A DNA stretch of 64,000 bases from Bartonella sp. HY038 (GCF_014117425.1 NZ_CP059725.1:1178001-1242000); one strand, 5' to 3'. Counted from the stretch's first letter, positions 28,552-38,665 are shown. Program-made: numbers and translations. The notes: generated by a model from the sequence alone, not told the origin.

Positions 28552-30810
28552 TTAATCATTAATGCCTAGAGCTACTCTAGAAGCTTTACGATAATCATTC
28601 CATGGGCGTTGAGGAGATCCCGACGCCCATTTAATAATAAACTCTCCATTTTCATTATAAATTTCAGCGGTGCCATTAAGTGCAATATCGCGCTTTGTAA
28701 TCAGTAATGCATTTGCTTTACAACTTTCATTGCTGAGTTTTGGATAGCTCGTGCTGACATAGTTCAAAAATATAATATCTGCTTTGTTGCAGTTTTCCTT
28801 TAAAAAATTTGGATTATCGATGATTGTTAGCTGTTTGCTGCTTTCTAAACTTAGATGGCAAATAAATTCTGTGCAGGTAAAACCAAAGGGGACTTGGCTG
28901 TTTACTGGTATGATATCTCCAGCTTTTAACTTCAAACTGCTAAGCCAGTTATTCACAAGGTAACTTGGCGGCCTTTCTTGATTGACTGCAAATTTATGGT
29001 CTTTAGTAAAAGACGCAACCAGACGGCCATCTTCAGAAATCAATATGCTTGGAATTGGTGAGCTAAAAGTAAGCAACATACCAACACAAAGGGGAATAAG
29101 TCCAAGTAGCCTTAATCGCGTTTGTAAGAAAAAAAGTATAATTAGACCCAAAGTTAAAAATATTAAATCATGTTCATTAATTATGTTGGTATTAAAGTCT
29201 GGTGAAATAGAGGAAACCCAAAATGCAATTTTTTTTACGATATCGACGCCAGCTCCCATAATTTGTAATGGTAGCCATTCAAGATGAAGTGGCATTAAAA
29301 CTGCTGCCATAAGTGCAAAAGGCATCACCAATATAGACATGATAGGAAAGGCTAGCCCATTGCCCAAAATTCCAAGTGGCGCAGTATTGTTGAAATGATA
29401 GGCTGCAAAAATTCCACTAGCAAAGCCTGCGACTAAAGAGGCTACTGCGGTTGAAACAATTGGCACCAAAACAAATTTATATAGAAAATTCTTTTTAACT
29501 ATTTTTTCATTTTGTTTTTTCTCTCGATTGCTCCACCAGCCAAAAACCGCAATTAGTGCCGCTGTTGCAGCAAAGGACATCTGGAAGCTAGGTCCAAGAA
29601 TTTCATGGGGAGAAATAATAATTGTAATCAGTGCAGCAATGGCAATATTTCGCATGGTAAGGGCGGAGCGATCAAATACGATTGCAATCATCATAACGGC
29701 AACCATCACATAAGAGCGCTGTGCGGCAACATCTGCCCCAGATAAAATAAGGTAAAATGTTGCAGCAAATAGCGCAATGATGGCAGCTAGCTTTTTAGCT
29801 GGATAACGCATAGCAAAAGATGGAAAGCAGGATAGAATAAGGCGAGCCACTACCAAAATCATACCAGTTACCATTGCCATATGTAGGCCGGAAATAGAAA
29901 GAATATGGGAGAGCCCAGAAACCCGCAACGCTTCATTAGTATCATCACTAATGCCGCCCCTTTGTCCGGTAATCAATGCAGCGGCCACCGCACCAGCCTC
30001 GCCACCAATTGCGTTAGTAATACGTTCGGTCATGTTGCTACGTAGGGTGGCAATCGCTAAAAAAAGCCGCTGGGTTATATTGGTTGGCGCTGAAACGGAA
30101 ATTATTTGTGGTTCGCCCATAAAAAAACCTTGGGCGCTAATACCTGAATAATAGTTATGGAACGAAAAGTTATAACTGCCGATGCGTGACGGGCCGCTAG
30201 GAGGGCGCAAGCGAACAAGCCCATAAAGTCCATCGCCTATAAGAATATTAGCGGGTAAGCTCCGTGCAGTTAAACGTATCTTATCAGGGGCAAAGGGAAG
30301 CGCGGGGTTTTCACTTGCTAAAACTTGAAGATCTAAACGGTAGCCGCCTTTAACGCCTTTATCAAGTGATAATACTCGACCTGTAATCGTGGTTGTTGAG
30401 GTATTAGCAATGATAGGTGTATTTTTTCGAAGAGTTTCCACCTTGCCTGCAATGGCGCCAGCATTAAAAAGGACAAGGGTAAGTGCAATTAAACGCAACG
30501 ATCGGCTATGACGAAAAAGCGCAAAGATTAGAAGACTTAACAGCAATAATATAAGGAGATAAATTAATGATGGTTCATAGTCTAGATTGAAATACCAAAT
30601 GGAACCACTGCCAGCAATAACCGGTAGAAATAAAAATATACTGCCAAGAGCACCTTCAAAGTTATATAAATTGCAAAGTCTGTTGTAAAGCTTATTGAGG
30701 CGATCAAACAGCCAGTTTTTATTTTTTGGCGGATGGTAAGCAATATCGTCCGGAGTATCTATTATCCGTGGATGACTTTGGTTGGAGGGTGTCTTAACAT
30801 TTTTAGCCAA
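28552..30810 (-). CDS. ComEC/Rec2-family competence membrane protein
   Basis: Inner-membrane protein of 752 residues related to the DNA-uptake channel ComEC. Features are an N-terminal pair of membrane helices, an OB-like exposed region (residues about 140-230), then the polytopic competence domain with GLSHILSISGLHMAMVTG near residue 300. The C-terminal segment after about residue 570 lacks the HxHxDH metal motif of the beta-lactamase-like domain in full ComEC. The start is a TTG at 30810 with GGAGG about 11 bases upstream. It is convergent with folK. Transport function is inferred from family only. Confidence 0.85.
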   Translation of the reverse strand: MAKNVKTPSNQSHPRIIDTPDDIAYHPPKNKNWLFDRLNKLYNRLCNLYNFEGALGSIFLFLPVIAGSGSIWYFNLDYEPSLIYLLILLLLSLLIFALFRHSRSLRLIALTLVLFNAGAIAGKVETLRKNTPIIANTSTTTITGRVLSLDKGVKGGYRLDLQVLASENPALPFAPDKIRLTARSLPANILIGDGLYGLVRLRPPSGPSRIGSYNFSFHNYYSGISAQGFFMGEPQIISVSAPTNITQRLFLAIATLRSNMTERITNAIGGEAGAVAAALITGQRGGISDDTNEALRVSGLSHILSISGLHMAMVTGMILVVARLILSCFPSFAMRYPAKKLAAIIALFAATFYLILSGADVAAQRSYVMVAVMMIAIVFDRSALTMRNIAIAALITIIISPHEILGPSFQMSFAATAALIAVFGWWSNREKKQNEKIVKKNFLYKFVLVPIVSTAVASLVAGFASGIFAAYHFNNTAPLGILGNGLAFPIMSILVMPFALMAAVLMPLHLEWLPLQIMGAGVDIVKKIAFWVSSISPDFNTNIINEHDLIFLTLGLIILFFLQTRLRLLGLIPLCVGMLLTFSSPIPSILISEDGRLVASFTKDHKFAVNQERPPSYLVNNWLSSLKLKAGDIIPVNSQVPFGFTCTEFICHLSLESSKQLTIIDNPNFLKENCNKADIIFLNYVSTSYPKLSNESCKANALLITKRDIALNGTAEIYNENGEFIIKWASGSPQRPWNDYRKASRVALGIND

Positions 30811-31223
30811 ATGCTGAAGATCCTCCCTTGTTATAGTAAAATTAAATTATTCCCTATTGTCTAATTGAAATGAGATATTACTCTTTTATATCTATATTGC
30901 ACAGTAATATTTGCTTTAATAAAAATATATTTTAATTTATATTAGTATTTATATTTATTATAATATTTTTAATAGTATAATAATTTAGAAGGTTTTCAAA
31001 TTTTTGTAAGCTGTTGGTGCAAAAAACGTAAATTAGGATAGGGGCTTATGCTTTATTAATGCTTATTAAGCATTAACCTTTGAAGCTTTAACCAATGAAA
31101 CTGTGCCTAGTTTCTTTAGAATGCCATAGATGGTAGACATGTTGAAGAACGTCTTTTAGTGAACCAAATTTGAATTCAAATTGAATTTTTTACATTTTTA
31201 GTCTTATAAACCATTCTTGAATT
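30811..31223. other. AT-rich intergenic region
   Basis: About 410 bases with no supported gene. A 24-codon frame on the minus strand (31066-31140) has no clear ribosome binding site and I do not call it. Confidence 0.5.
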
Positions 31224-31796
31224 TTATCTATTTGCAATTAATTTTGACTTGACCGTTGATAAAAAACGATCTGATAATTCTCCGTTGGTCGCCCTTGCTA
31301 AAAGTAGCGCCCCTACCATTGCAGATATATCATAGATTGCGTCGTCTTTAGCGGTATCACTGTCTTCTAACGTGGTAAGAATAGCTAAAAGTTGTTCTAT
31401 TCCCTGCTTAAAAGAATTTTTAATCATTTCGCTAGTGTCATTACGCGAAATATCCATGGCGAGATATGATATAGGACAACCTTCAGCAAGATTGTTTTTG
31501 TTTTCTTGTGACAAGTAGCCTTCTATTATCGCTTGCCGCGCCGCTGCTTGCGAAGGTGTGTCTTTTACTCTTTTTTGCCATTTTTCGTTTGAAGCGTTAA
31601 ACACAAGCGAACAAATCTTGGTCAATAATTCATCTTTTGAGCTGTAATGCTTATAGAAACCACCATGGGTTAAACCAGATGCATTCATAAGATCCGCGAT
31701 ACTAACTTTTAGCCCCTTTTCTTTGATGAGCTTCGCGGTTGTTTTTTCTATTCTTGCGCGATTTTGGATCATTTTGTCCTTTGAAACTCTTGGCAT
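31224..31796 (-). CDS. TetR/AcrR-family transcriptional regulator
   Basis: The 190-residue product has an N-terminal HTH (KLIKEKGLKVSIADLMNASG then LTHGGFYKHYSSKDEL) typical of the family. An all-alpha ligand domain carries a Cys at CPISYLAMDISR near residue 107. It is divergent from the MFS gene, and a perfect inverted repeat lies between the two, so it probably represses that efflux gene and itself. The ligand is unknown. The Cys could sense electrophiles, but that is only a guess. Confidence 0.92.
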   Translation of the reverse strand: MPRVSKDKMIQNRARIEKTTAKLIKEKGLKVSIADLMNASGLTHGGFYKHYSSKDELLTKICSLVFNASNEKWQKRVKDTPSQAAARQAIIEGYLSQENKNNLAEGCPISYLAMDISRNDTSEMIKNSFKQGIEQLLAILTTLEDSDTAKDDAIYDISAMVGALLLARATNGELSDRFLSTVKSKLIANR

Positions 31797-31875
31797 AAAG
31801 CCTCCAAATATTAAATCAAAAAATAAATAAAAACGATAATTTACCCGTAAAATGCATCTAAAAATAGAAATTGCA

Positions 31876-31907
31876 TTAAAATAGATTTCATTTATAATCT
31901 ATTTTAA
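31876..31907. promoter_or_regulatory. Perfect inverted repeat: likely TetR operator
   Basis: TTAAAATAGATT (31876-31887) and AATCTATTTTAA (31896-31907) form 12-bp perfect arms around an 8-base spacer. The site lies in the 166-base gap between the divergent TetR and MFS genes, the standard place for a TetR operator. Confidence 0.7.
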
Positions 31908-31962
31908 CAGCCTATACAATTTTAAAAAGCAAAATTAATCACAGCTGACTTTCCCCTGTTAA

Positions 31963-33205
31963 ATGGATTTGAGAAGAATAAGGTCTAATATGTCGACAGA
32001 AAAGTTTTCGCCAAATTTTATGTACATCATCATCGGCAGCGCCATTATTTTAGCTTTGTCTTTGGGAATTCGTCATGGATTTGGCCTATATCTTGTGCCT
32101 ATGAGCCATGAATTTGGTTGGGGCCATAATGTTTTCAGCTTAGCTATTGCGATGCAAAATCTGCTTTGGGGGAATAGTGCAACCTTTTACCGGGGCGTTT
32201 TCTGACAAATATGGCGCCAAAAGAACCGTCCTTATTGGCGGTGTTCTCTATAGTTTGGGCTTATTGTTGATGGCCATCAGCTCATCTGGGATAATGTTGA
32301 ACTTAAGCCTTGGTGTTATTTTAGGGTTGGCGCTATCGGCAACGTCTTTTTCTGTATTGCTTTCTGCCGTTGGGCGTGCGGCACCCGTGCAAAAACGCGG
32401 TTTAGCGATGGGCATGGCTAGTGCTGCGGGGTCTTTGGGACAATTTATTATGCTGCCTTCGACATTGCTTTTAATACAAAACTATGGATGGTCGACATCC
32501 TTGCTTATCGGTGCTGTATTAAGTGCATTAATTATACCATTGGCATTTTTACTAAAAAATCCTCAGTCGTCTAAAGGCGCTGCTTCTTTAGCTAAAAATA
32601 AACAGCAAGCCTCATTAAAAGAAGTAATTGGTATCGCTATCAAATATAAGCCATTTTTGTTTTTATCTTTAGGTTTTTTTGTTTGCGGTTTCCAAGTTGT
32701 TTTCATCGGTATTCATATGCCAGGCTATTTAATTGATAATGGTTTTGATAATACGACGGGCACAATATTTTTGGCGCTTGTTGGTCTATTTAATATCGTT
32801 GGAACTTATTTAGCTGGCTGGCTTGGTGATAAATATTCAAAGCCGCATCTATTAATGGCACTATACGGTCTGCGCGGAGTGGCTATAATTATTTTTCTAA
32901 CTATGCCCTTAACCACTTATTCGGTATATTTATTTGGCGCGGTGATGGGCATCCTTTGGCTCTCGACCGTGCCGCTAACTAATGGTATTGTTGCCAACAT
33001 CTTTGGAGTGCGTTATTTAACCACCCTTGTTGGCCTTGTCTTTTTTACCCATCAAGTAGGGTCATTTTTCGGAGGTTGGTTAGGTGGTGTCAACCATGAC
33101 CTGACTGGAAATTATACAAATATATGGATTTTTGCAATTTTTCTAAGTCTAGTTGGTGTAGCAGTGCATTTCTTTGTTAATGAAAAGGCGATAATTCATG
33201 AATAA
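31963..33205 (+). pseudogene. MFS transporter interrupted by a frameshift
   Basis: Frame 1 (31963-32205) gives the first two helices and ends at FSLAIAMQNLLWGN. The rest of the protein is in another frame through 33205 and resumes as GIVQPFTGAFSDKYGAKR, a typical MFS loop 2-3 motif. Removing one G from the GGGGG run at 32168-32172 restores one protein of about 413 residues with 12 helices. The second part also has AGWLGDKYSKPHLL, the equivalent loop in the second half. It may be a real inactivation, a phase-variable switch or a sequencing error. The protein resembles oxalate/formate-type or monocarboxylate MFS carriers. It is divergent from tetR. Start is ATG 31963, or 31990. Confidence 0.85.
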
Positions 33206-33332
33206 ATCTTTTAAGCTTTTCAAGTTTAATGCAGCACTTATCGCTCTTGGCTTAGTCATGTTTGCAGTTTATTTGTGGACAAAAACCCCTGATTTATTTG
33301 TAAATTTCAATCATGCTTTTTGCCCCCATTAA
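33198..33332 (+). CDS. Small membrane protein (44 residues) overlapping the MFS gene
   Basis: ATG 33198 to TAA 33332. The product starts MNKSFKLFKFN, has one hydrophobic helix (AALIALGLVMFAVYLW) and ends NFNHAFCPH. It overlaps the MFS stop by 8 bases, which suggests translational coupling. I do not recognise it. The single-helix form and coupling recall small partner subunits of transporters, but this is inference. Confidence 0.55.
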   Translation: MNKSFKLFKFNAALIALGLVMFAVYLWTKTPDLFVNFNHAFCPH

Positions 33333-33671
33333 TAGGATAATGAATAAGGCTACGCTGAAAGCGTTATCAATCTCTGATTACAGTTAATTTGACTACATAA
33401 AAGAGTAATTTATTTTGCAGCTATTACAAAATTTGCTTATTTTGCTTTTCTTAACCATATGATCTATGCCGTTGTTTTTTATTGGCAGACCGGATGAGTT
33501 TACATCATATGCATTTATCACTTAATTGAGCGGCTAAAGAAAATAGTATTCAAGCGGTTAATAATACCAAATAATAATAATTGCGTGAGAGATGAGCGAG
33601 TTTTAGTGTGTCTCTTGAACCCATTTTGAAGTTATATTTATGCTTCTTCTAAGGGGGAGGGGAGCTAATAA
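33333..33671. other. Intergenic region between the MFS module and the T1SS operon
   Basis: About 400 bases (to 33729) with the operon terminator at its right end. No gene was seen. Confidence 0.45.
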
Positions 33672-33700
33672 AAAATGCCGCAATAAACATGCGGCATTTT
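33672..33700 (-). terminator. Rho-independent terminator of the type I secretion operon
   Basis: AAAATGCCGC / GCGGCATTTT with a 9-base loop. On the minus strand it is followed by a T-run (TTTTTTATTAGC), so it ends the minus-strand operon. Confidence 0.85.
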
Positions 33701-33729
33701 GTAGTTCCAATAATTTACTATTGATAAAA

Positions 33730-34917
33730 TTAGCGTTCGCGTAAAGCTTCGCCAGCTCTGTTGAGAGGTTTTAACAAATAAGCAATTATGGTCTTTTGTC
33801 CTGTACTAATTTCTGTTGTGGCTACCATACCTGGAAAAATTGAATATTTATGATCCTTTTCAGGATGGTTTTTATCTTTTACATCAATATAGCTTTGATC
33901 TGTCTGTACGTGGACACGATAATAGCGCACGCGTTTATCTGCTTCATCTTCAATAGTATCTGGTGAAATATAAATAACTTTGCCTTTCATAGATCCATAT
34001 ACGCCAGAGTCATAAGCAGAAATTTTTACATTAGCACTTTGTCCATCATGGATAAAAGCAATGTCACGAGGGGTGATCTTGGCTTCAATTACCAATTGAT
34101 CGTCCTGCGGTACAATTTCCATCAAGATTCCGCCAGGTGCTATAACACCACCAATAGTAGAAACATTGACATTTTTAACAATGCCTTCTGTTGGGGATGT
34201 AATAACTCTGCGGCTAAGTTGGTCTTTTAAGCCTCCGAGGCTTTTGATTAGCGGCTCCAATTCGCTCATGGTTTTGGTATAATCATCTCGTAACGCTACA
34301 AGATATTGATTTTGACTAGCGCCAAGACTGGTAGTGAGCTCAGCAACGATTTGTTGGAGACGTAGCAATTCGGTCTTGCTTGCCGCGCCACTTTGCATGA
34401 GAGGCTGAGCTATTTTAATTTGTTCCTCAGCAAGATTTAACTGGTTTTGGATATTTGAAATGTTTTCTTTAAATGCACGCCTATTAACCGTGAATAGGTT
34501 TGTTTCACGTTGCGTTACCTCTTTAAATTTTAACACATCTGCTGGAAAATCAATCTTATCCGCATCGTTAATTTCCGCTTCAATACGCGCAGCTCGGGCT
34601 TGCAGCGTGATAATTTTTGATGAGGTTTCATCAAATTTAGCTTGAGACAATTTCATGTCAAGAGTGGCTAATACATCACCTTTTTTAACTGTATCGCCTT
34701 CTTTTACTGTAAGATTTTCAATAATTCCGCCTTCAAGGTTCTGGACGATCTGTCCTTTCATTGAAGGAATAACTCGACCTTCGCCTACTGCAACCTCTTG
34801 AAGCTCAAAAAGACAAGCCCACACTAAAAAAGCAGCAAGGGCAGTCATCATTATCCAAAGCATTATACGGGCCTTATTCGTTACGCCGTATATTTTGAAC
34901 ATTCCATCACTAAACAT
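33730..34917 (-). CDS. Type I secretion membrane fusion protein (HlyD family)
   Basis: Periplasmic adaptor of 395 residues linking the ABC transporter to the TolC channel. One N-terminal membrane helix (IMLWIMMTALAAFLVWACLF) is followed by the lipoyl-like hairpin QNLEGGIIENLTVKEGDTVK. A long coiled-coil hairpin (residues about 90-230) comes next, then the beta-barrel with FPGMVATTEISTGQKTI near the end. It is the third gene of the operon, 12 bases after the ABC gene. Its ribosome site GGCGGGG is nearly the same as that of the divergent substrate gene. Confidence 0.93.
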   Translation of the reverse strand: MFSDGMFKIYGVTNKARIMLWIMMTALAAFLVWACLFELQEVAVGEGRVIPSMKGQIVQNLEGGIIENLTVKEGDTVKKGDVLATLDMKLSQAKFDETSSKIITLQARAARIEAEINDADKIDFPADVLKFKEVTQRETNLFTVNRRAFKENISNIQNQLNLAEEQIKIAQPLMQSGAASKTELLRLQQIVAELTTSLGASQNQYLVALRDDYTKTMSELEPLIKSLGGLKDQLSRRVITSPTEGIVKNVNVSTIGGVIAPGGILMEIVPQDDQLVIEAKITPRDIAFIHDGQSANVKISAYDSGVYGSMKGKVIYISPDTIEDEADKRVRYYRVHVQTDQSYIDVKDKNHPEKDHKYSIFPGMVATTEISTGQKTIIAYLLKPLNRAGEALRER

Positions 34918-34929
34918 ATTTTCCCCGCC

Positions 34930-37191
34930 TTATTTTCTAAATGGGTTTTCTGATGCCTTGGCTGGCTTGATTGACAGCACACCAGAACCCGATTTAGCAT
35001 ATGGGTTGGGCGTTTTTGTGGCTTCGGTAGTTGGTGTTGGCTGCACAGCTTGCTGGCCAGCGCTCATTGCTTTTAATATTTCATCCTTAGGTCCATCCCT
35101 AATGATGCGACCATTATCTACAATTAATATCCGGTCAACGAGTGATAAAACTGGATATCTATGGGTAGCAACGATTAGCGTGCGATTGGTTAGCCATTGT
35201 TGGAGATTGCGTAAAACTTCAACTTCCGTCCCTTCATCAAGTGATGCAGTGGGTTCGTCAAGGATTACGACGTTAGGTGAACGTAAATAAAGACGGCTCA
35301 GCATAAGCGCTTGTTTTTGTCCACCTGAAAGTCCGATACCACTTTCGCGAAGTTTTAAATCTAAACCATGGGGCTGATTTAGTAGTAATTTGTCGGCGCA
35401 TGCTAGTCGCATTGCTTTTAAAATATCTTCATCGCTAGCTAATGGGCTACCAATAAGAAGGTTATCGCGCAATGTGCCGTAAAAAAGGCTTGATTCTTGT
35501 AGCATTGCACCAACGTCGCGGCGGATATCTGCAATATCAATAATTTTCATTGGTGTGCCATCAAGCGTAATTTGACCTTGAACAGGTGCAGAAAGGCCAG
35601 CAATCATACGCAATAGTGTAGATTTACCAGCGCCAACACGCCCCAACACAGCAATCCGCTCACCGGCTGTGATGGTCAAGCGAGGTATAACTAAGGCGGG
35701 TTTTTCCATAGGCCCATAGGCATAGGCAACATTTGTAAAGTCGAAGTTACCTAAGATTACAGGCTTGTGGTAATAATCATTTTTGCTGTCATGATCGACA
35801 GGTAAAGTAAGCAAACCATCAAGTGCTTTTTTACCAACGCGGGCATTTTGCAAACGACCCAAAATACCTGGAATTTGCGCTAATGGAGCAATTGTACGAC
35901 TAGTCAGGATTGAGCAGGCAAGCACAGCACCAAATGACATGACATTATTCAAAATACCATATACACCCGCAACAATTACGCCGACATAGGCAAGCTGTTG
36001 TATCATTTGTGAAAAATGCATCAATAGAGCAGCCCATTTGCGCTGTTTCAAGCTGATGTCACCGCTCGTCTTGTTGACGTTATCCCAGACGTTACGGAAG
36101 CGTGGCTCTGCTTGTAGTAATTTAATGTCTTCTGCGCGGTAGATAGATTCCATTAAAACTGCGTTACGCAACGCCGCTTCGTCAAGGCCAGCATTTGCTA
36201 ATTTGGCGAGTGGAATTTGGGCAATGATACCAGGTAAAATAATCAACGGAATAGCAAGAATTGGAATCCAAACTAATGGACCACCAAGCGCCCATATAAT
36301 TGCCAAGAACACTGTAACAAAAGGTAAATCAATTAATACACCAAGCGTACTAGAGGTAAGCAATTCGCGAATTTGGTCAAGGTCACGTAGCTGCGAAACC
36401 AAGGTGCCAGGTGAACGTGGTCGTGCATCATTGCGAATATTTAATGTGCGCGAGAAAAACATACCAGACAATTTTAAGTCAGCAAGTTTTCCAAAATAGT
36501 CCGTAACTGAGACCCGTGACATACGCATCAAGAATTCCATAACCATTGCAATTGCAACGCCGGTAAAAAGAACCCATAGCGTTGAGAGTGATTGCGATGG
36601 AACAACGCGATCCCAAACTTGCATCGCAAAAAGTGAAGTACCGATAGCAAGAAGGTTACCAAAAAGAGAGCCAAGCCCTAATTGCACCATAAGAGGCCAA
36701 TTGCTGGTAAAGATACCCCTCAACCACGATTGCGGCTTTTCTTCAAGATATTTGTCAAGACGGTCATCGCGTACAGCTTCATGACGGTCAAGCAATAAGA
36801 TTTGGCGTTTTCCAGCCTTAAAAAGCTGATCAAGCGCCACGCGGCGTTCAAAAGACTTTCCATTTACTACAAAATGGATCAAAGCCTGCTTTTCGTCAAA
36901 GGCAGTTAGCAAACCTAGTTCTTTGCCAATTTCAATGACGCATGGCAACATAGTATTAGAAAGATTGCTTTCGTCTATGCTTAAATAGGTTGCATTAAGG
37001 CCGCACGCCAAAGCAATATCTATTGTAGATTGTTTGGGATCCCCGCCTTTTGTCCAAGCTGCTGCATTGCGCACCAATTCAGGTGAAGATTTTATACTGA
37101 GCTGACGCGCAGCTAGAAGTAAAACATCAGTCCATTTTGTTGCATCAAAGGCAGGTTGTATACTGCTAATATTTTCAATTTTATCGGTCAT
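34930..37191 (-). CDS. Type I secretion ABC transporter (LapB-like)
   Basis: Inner-membrane exporter of 753 residues. The N-terminal 140 residues form a C39-like domain without a peptidase Cys, as in adhesin exporters of the LapB/RtxB type. Six helices span about 165-470. The ATPase has Walker A GRVGAGKST near residue 520, signature GIGLSGGQKQ near residue 620, and Walker B VVILDEPTASLD. The tail after residue 705 is Pro/Lys-rich (PTPTTEATKTPNPYAKSG), unusual and perhaps disordered. It lies between the tolC-like and hlyD-like genes. RTX adhesins are the usual substrates. Confidence 0.93.
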   Translation of the reverse strand: MTDKIENISSIQPAFDATKWTDVLLLAARQLSIKSSPELVRNAAAWTKGGDPKQSTIDIALACGLNATYLSIDESNLSNTMLPCVIEIGKELGLLTAFDEKQALIHFVVNGKSFERRVALDQLFKAGKRQILLLDRHEAVRDDRLDKYLEEKPQSWLRGIFTSNWPLMVQLGLGSLFGNLLAIGTSLFAMQVWDRVVPSQSLSTLWVLFTGVAIAMVMEFLMRMSRVSVTDYFGKLADLKLSGMFFSRTLNIRNDARPRSPGTLVSQLRDLDQIRELLTSSTLGVLIDLPFVTVFLAIIWALGGPLVWIPILAIPLIILPGIIAQIPLAKLANAGLDEAALRNAVLMESIYRAEDIKLLQAEPRFRNVWDNVNKTSGDISLKQRKWAALLMHFSQMIQQLAYVGVIVAGVYGILNNVMSFGAVLACSILTSRTIAPLAQIPGILGRLQNARVGKKALDGLLTLPVDHDSKNDYYHKPVILGNFDFTNVAYAYGPMEKPALVIPRLTITAGERIAVLGRVGAGKSTLLRMIAGLSAPVQGQITLDGTPMKIIDIADIRRDVGAMLQESSLFYGTLRDNLLIGSPLASDEDILKAMRLACADKLLLNQPHGLDLKLRESGIGLSGGQKQALMLSRLYLRSPNVVILDEPTASLDEGTEVEVLRNLQQWLTNRTLIVATHRYPVLSLVDRILIVDNGRIIRDGPKDEILKAMSAGQQAVQPTPTTEATKTPNPYAKSGSGVLSIKPAKASENPFRK

Positions 37192-37207
37192 TATGACACC
37201 CCGCCAA

Positions 37208-38665
37208 TTATCGTCCGCCTCTTAAACGCTCCACTAGTTCACCAACCGCAGTGTAAGCTTTAATACGTGCGGTCATATAGTCGGCCATTGCTGTAACATA
37301 TTCACTTTCAGCAATAAAAGTTTCGCGTTCGGCATTTACCACATCCGTTAAGGGACGTTTATTTAATGTATATTGTTGCCAATAAAGATCGCGTGATGTC
37401 AAAGATAGTGACATCAGTTGTTTTGAATTATCCATTCTGGCGGTAGCACCATCAGCTTCTGTTTTGGCAGAGCTGACAGTGGTTCGTGCAACAAGCCGCT
37501 CATTTTCACTTGCCTGCTTGGCTGCATTTACCTCAGCCTGTGCTGAAGCAATTTGGTGTTTTTCCCTAAATCCTGAATTTAATGAACCGCTCAATTGCAA
37601 GCCAACAAATGAATTATCATTGGTAATATTACGCTGTCCTGTGGATTTTTGTTGGCTTGCAGCTACACTTACCGATGGGTAAAGTTGTGCTTTTGCAAGC
37701 CTAACACGTTCGAGCGAAGCTTTAACTTCTGCATCCGCGGCTAAAACATTGGGCGTATTTTCAATTGTATTGCGTCCACGGCCAAGAGAATCAAGGAATT
37801 TTGAGGTTGTTTCCATATTCGCCACTTTTGTAGGGCGGATACCAGTTATTTCAGCAAAACGTCCTGCAGCTATATCAAATCTGTTTTGAGCAGATAAAAG
37901 ATCCGAGCGAGCACGTTGAATCGCTAAGTCGGCTTGATTAAGGTCAACTGCGTCTGAAAGACCGCTTTCAACACGTTCGGCGATTTTTTCACGTGTGCGC
38001 CGCATCGCTCCATATTCGCGTTCCGCAGCAGCAATTAATTCTTGAGAGGCGGATAATTCAACGAAAACCACAGACATATTGGTTGCAACATCTTCAACAG
38101 CTTTAGATAAAAGGTAGCTGTCTTTTTCGTAAGTCGCTTTGGCTACACCAATTCGACTTGAAGTGCGACCAAAATCATAGACTAATTGGGTTACACCTAC
38201 TGAACCGCGCACGCTTGAGCCGGTTCGGTCACTATTACTTGCGGCATAATACCGGTTATAGCCTGGATCTACACCATATTGAAATGTTGGATACCAAGCC
38301 GACTTTTCAATGGAAATTTGTGCATTGCTCTGGACAACAACAGCTGATGCGCGGCCAATATCTGGGTGGCGCGCGATTGCAATACCCACGGCATCAGTAA
38401 TATTGAGGTTATCAGTATTGATTGTATGGAGCGGATTGTTACTCGCATTGCTAACATCATTCGCCCTTGCTAATGAAAGAGTAGATTGGGGCGGATTTGC
38501 TAATGCTTGCACATTCTGATTTCGTTTTAACTTTAATCCTTGGCAACCTGATAAAGTTAGAACGCATGCCATTGATAGCGCGCCGATAAATACTTTGCCA
38601 GACGAATTGGATAAAGATTTCACTGCAGCTTTTTCACCCCGTTTTGCACTCTGCGATGTCATCAT
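37208..38665 (-). CDS. TolC-family outer-membrane efflux protein
   Basis: Outer-membrane channel of 485 residues. The N-terminus carries a hydrophobic segment ending in a possible lipobox (GALSMACVLTLSGCQGL), so it may be a lipoprotein. Two TolC repeats of long helices follow, for example NLNITDAVGIAIARHPDI and LAKAQLYPSVSVAASQ. The start ATG at 38665 (next codon also ATG) has AAGGA upstream; a longer TTG-started frame from 38695 lacks a site. It is the first gene of the T1SS operon, 16 bases before the ABC gene. Confidence 0.9.
   Translation of the reverse strand: MMTSQSAKRGEKAAVKSLSNSSGKVFIGALSMACVLTLSGCQGLKLKRNQNVQALANPPQSTLSLARANDVSNASNNPLHTINTDNLNITDAVGIAIARHPDIGRASAVVVQSNAQISIEKSAWYPTFQYGVDPGYNRYYAASNSDRTGSSVRGSVGVTQLVYDFGRTSSRIGVAKATYEKDSYLLSKAVEDVATNMSVVFVELSASQELIAAAEREYGAMRRTREKIAERVESGLSDAVDLNQADLAIQRARSDLLSAQNRFDIAAGRFAEITGIRPTKVANMETTSKFLDSLGRGRNTIENTPNVLAADAEVKASLERVRLAKAQLYPSVSVAASQQKSTGQRNITNDNSFVGLQLSGSLNSGFREKHQIASAQAEVNAAKQASENERLVARTTVSSAKTEADGATARMDNSKQLMSLSLTSRDLYWQQYTLNKRPLTDVVNAERETFIAESEYVTAMADYMTARIKAYTAVGELVERLRGGR

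Noticed and set aside
31066..31140. 24-codon minus-strand ORF starting MSTIYGILKKLG
   Set aside because: Attractive HTH-like start but very short, no clear ribosome binding site and no recognised family; too weak to call.
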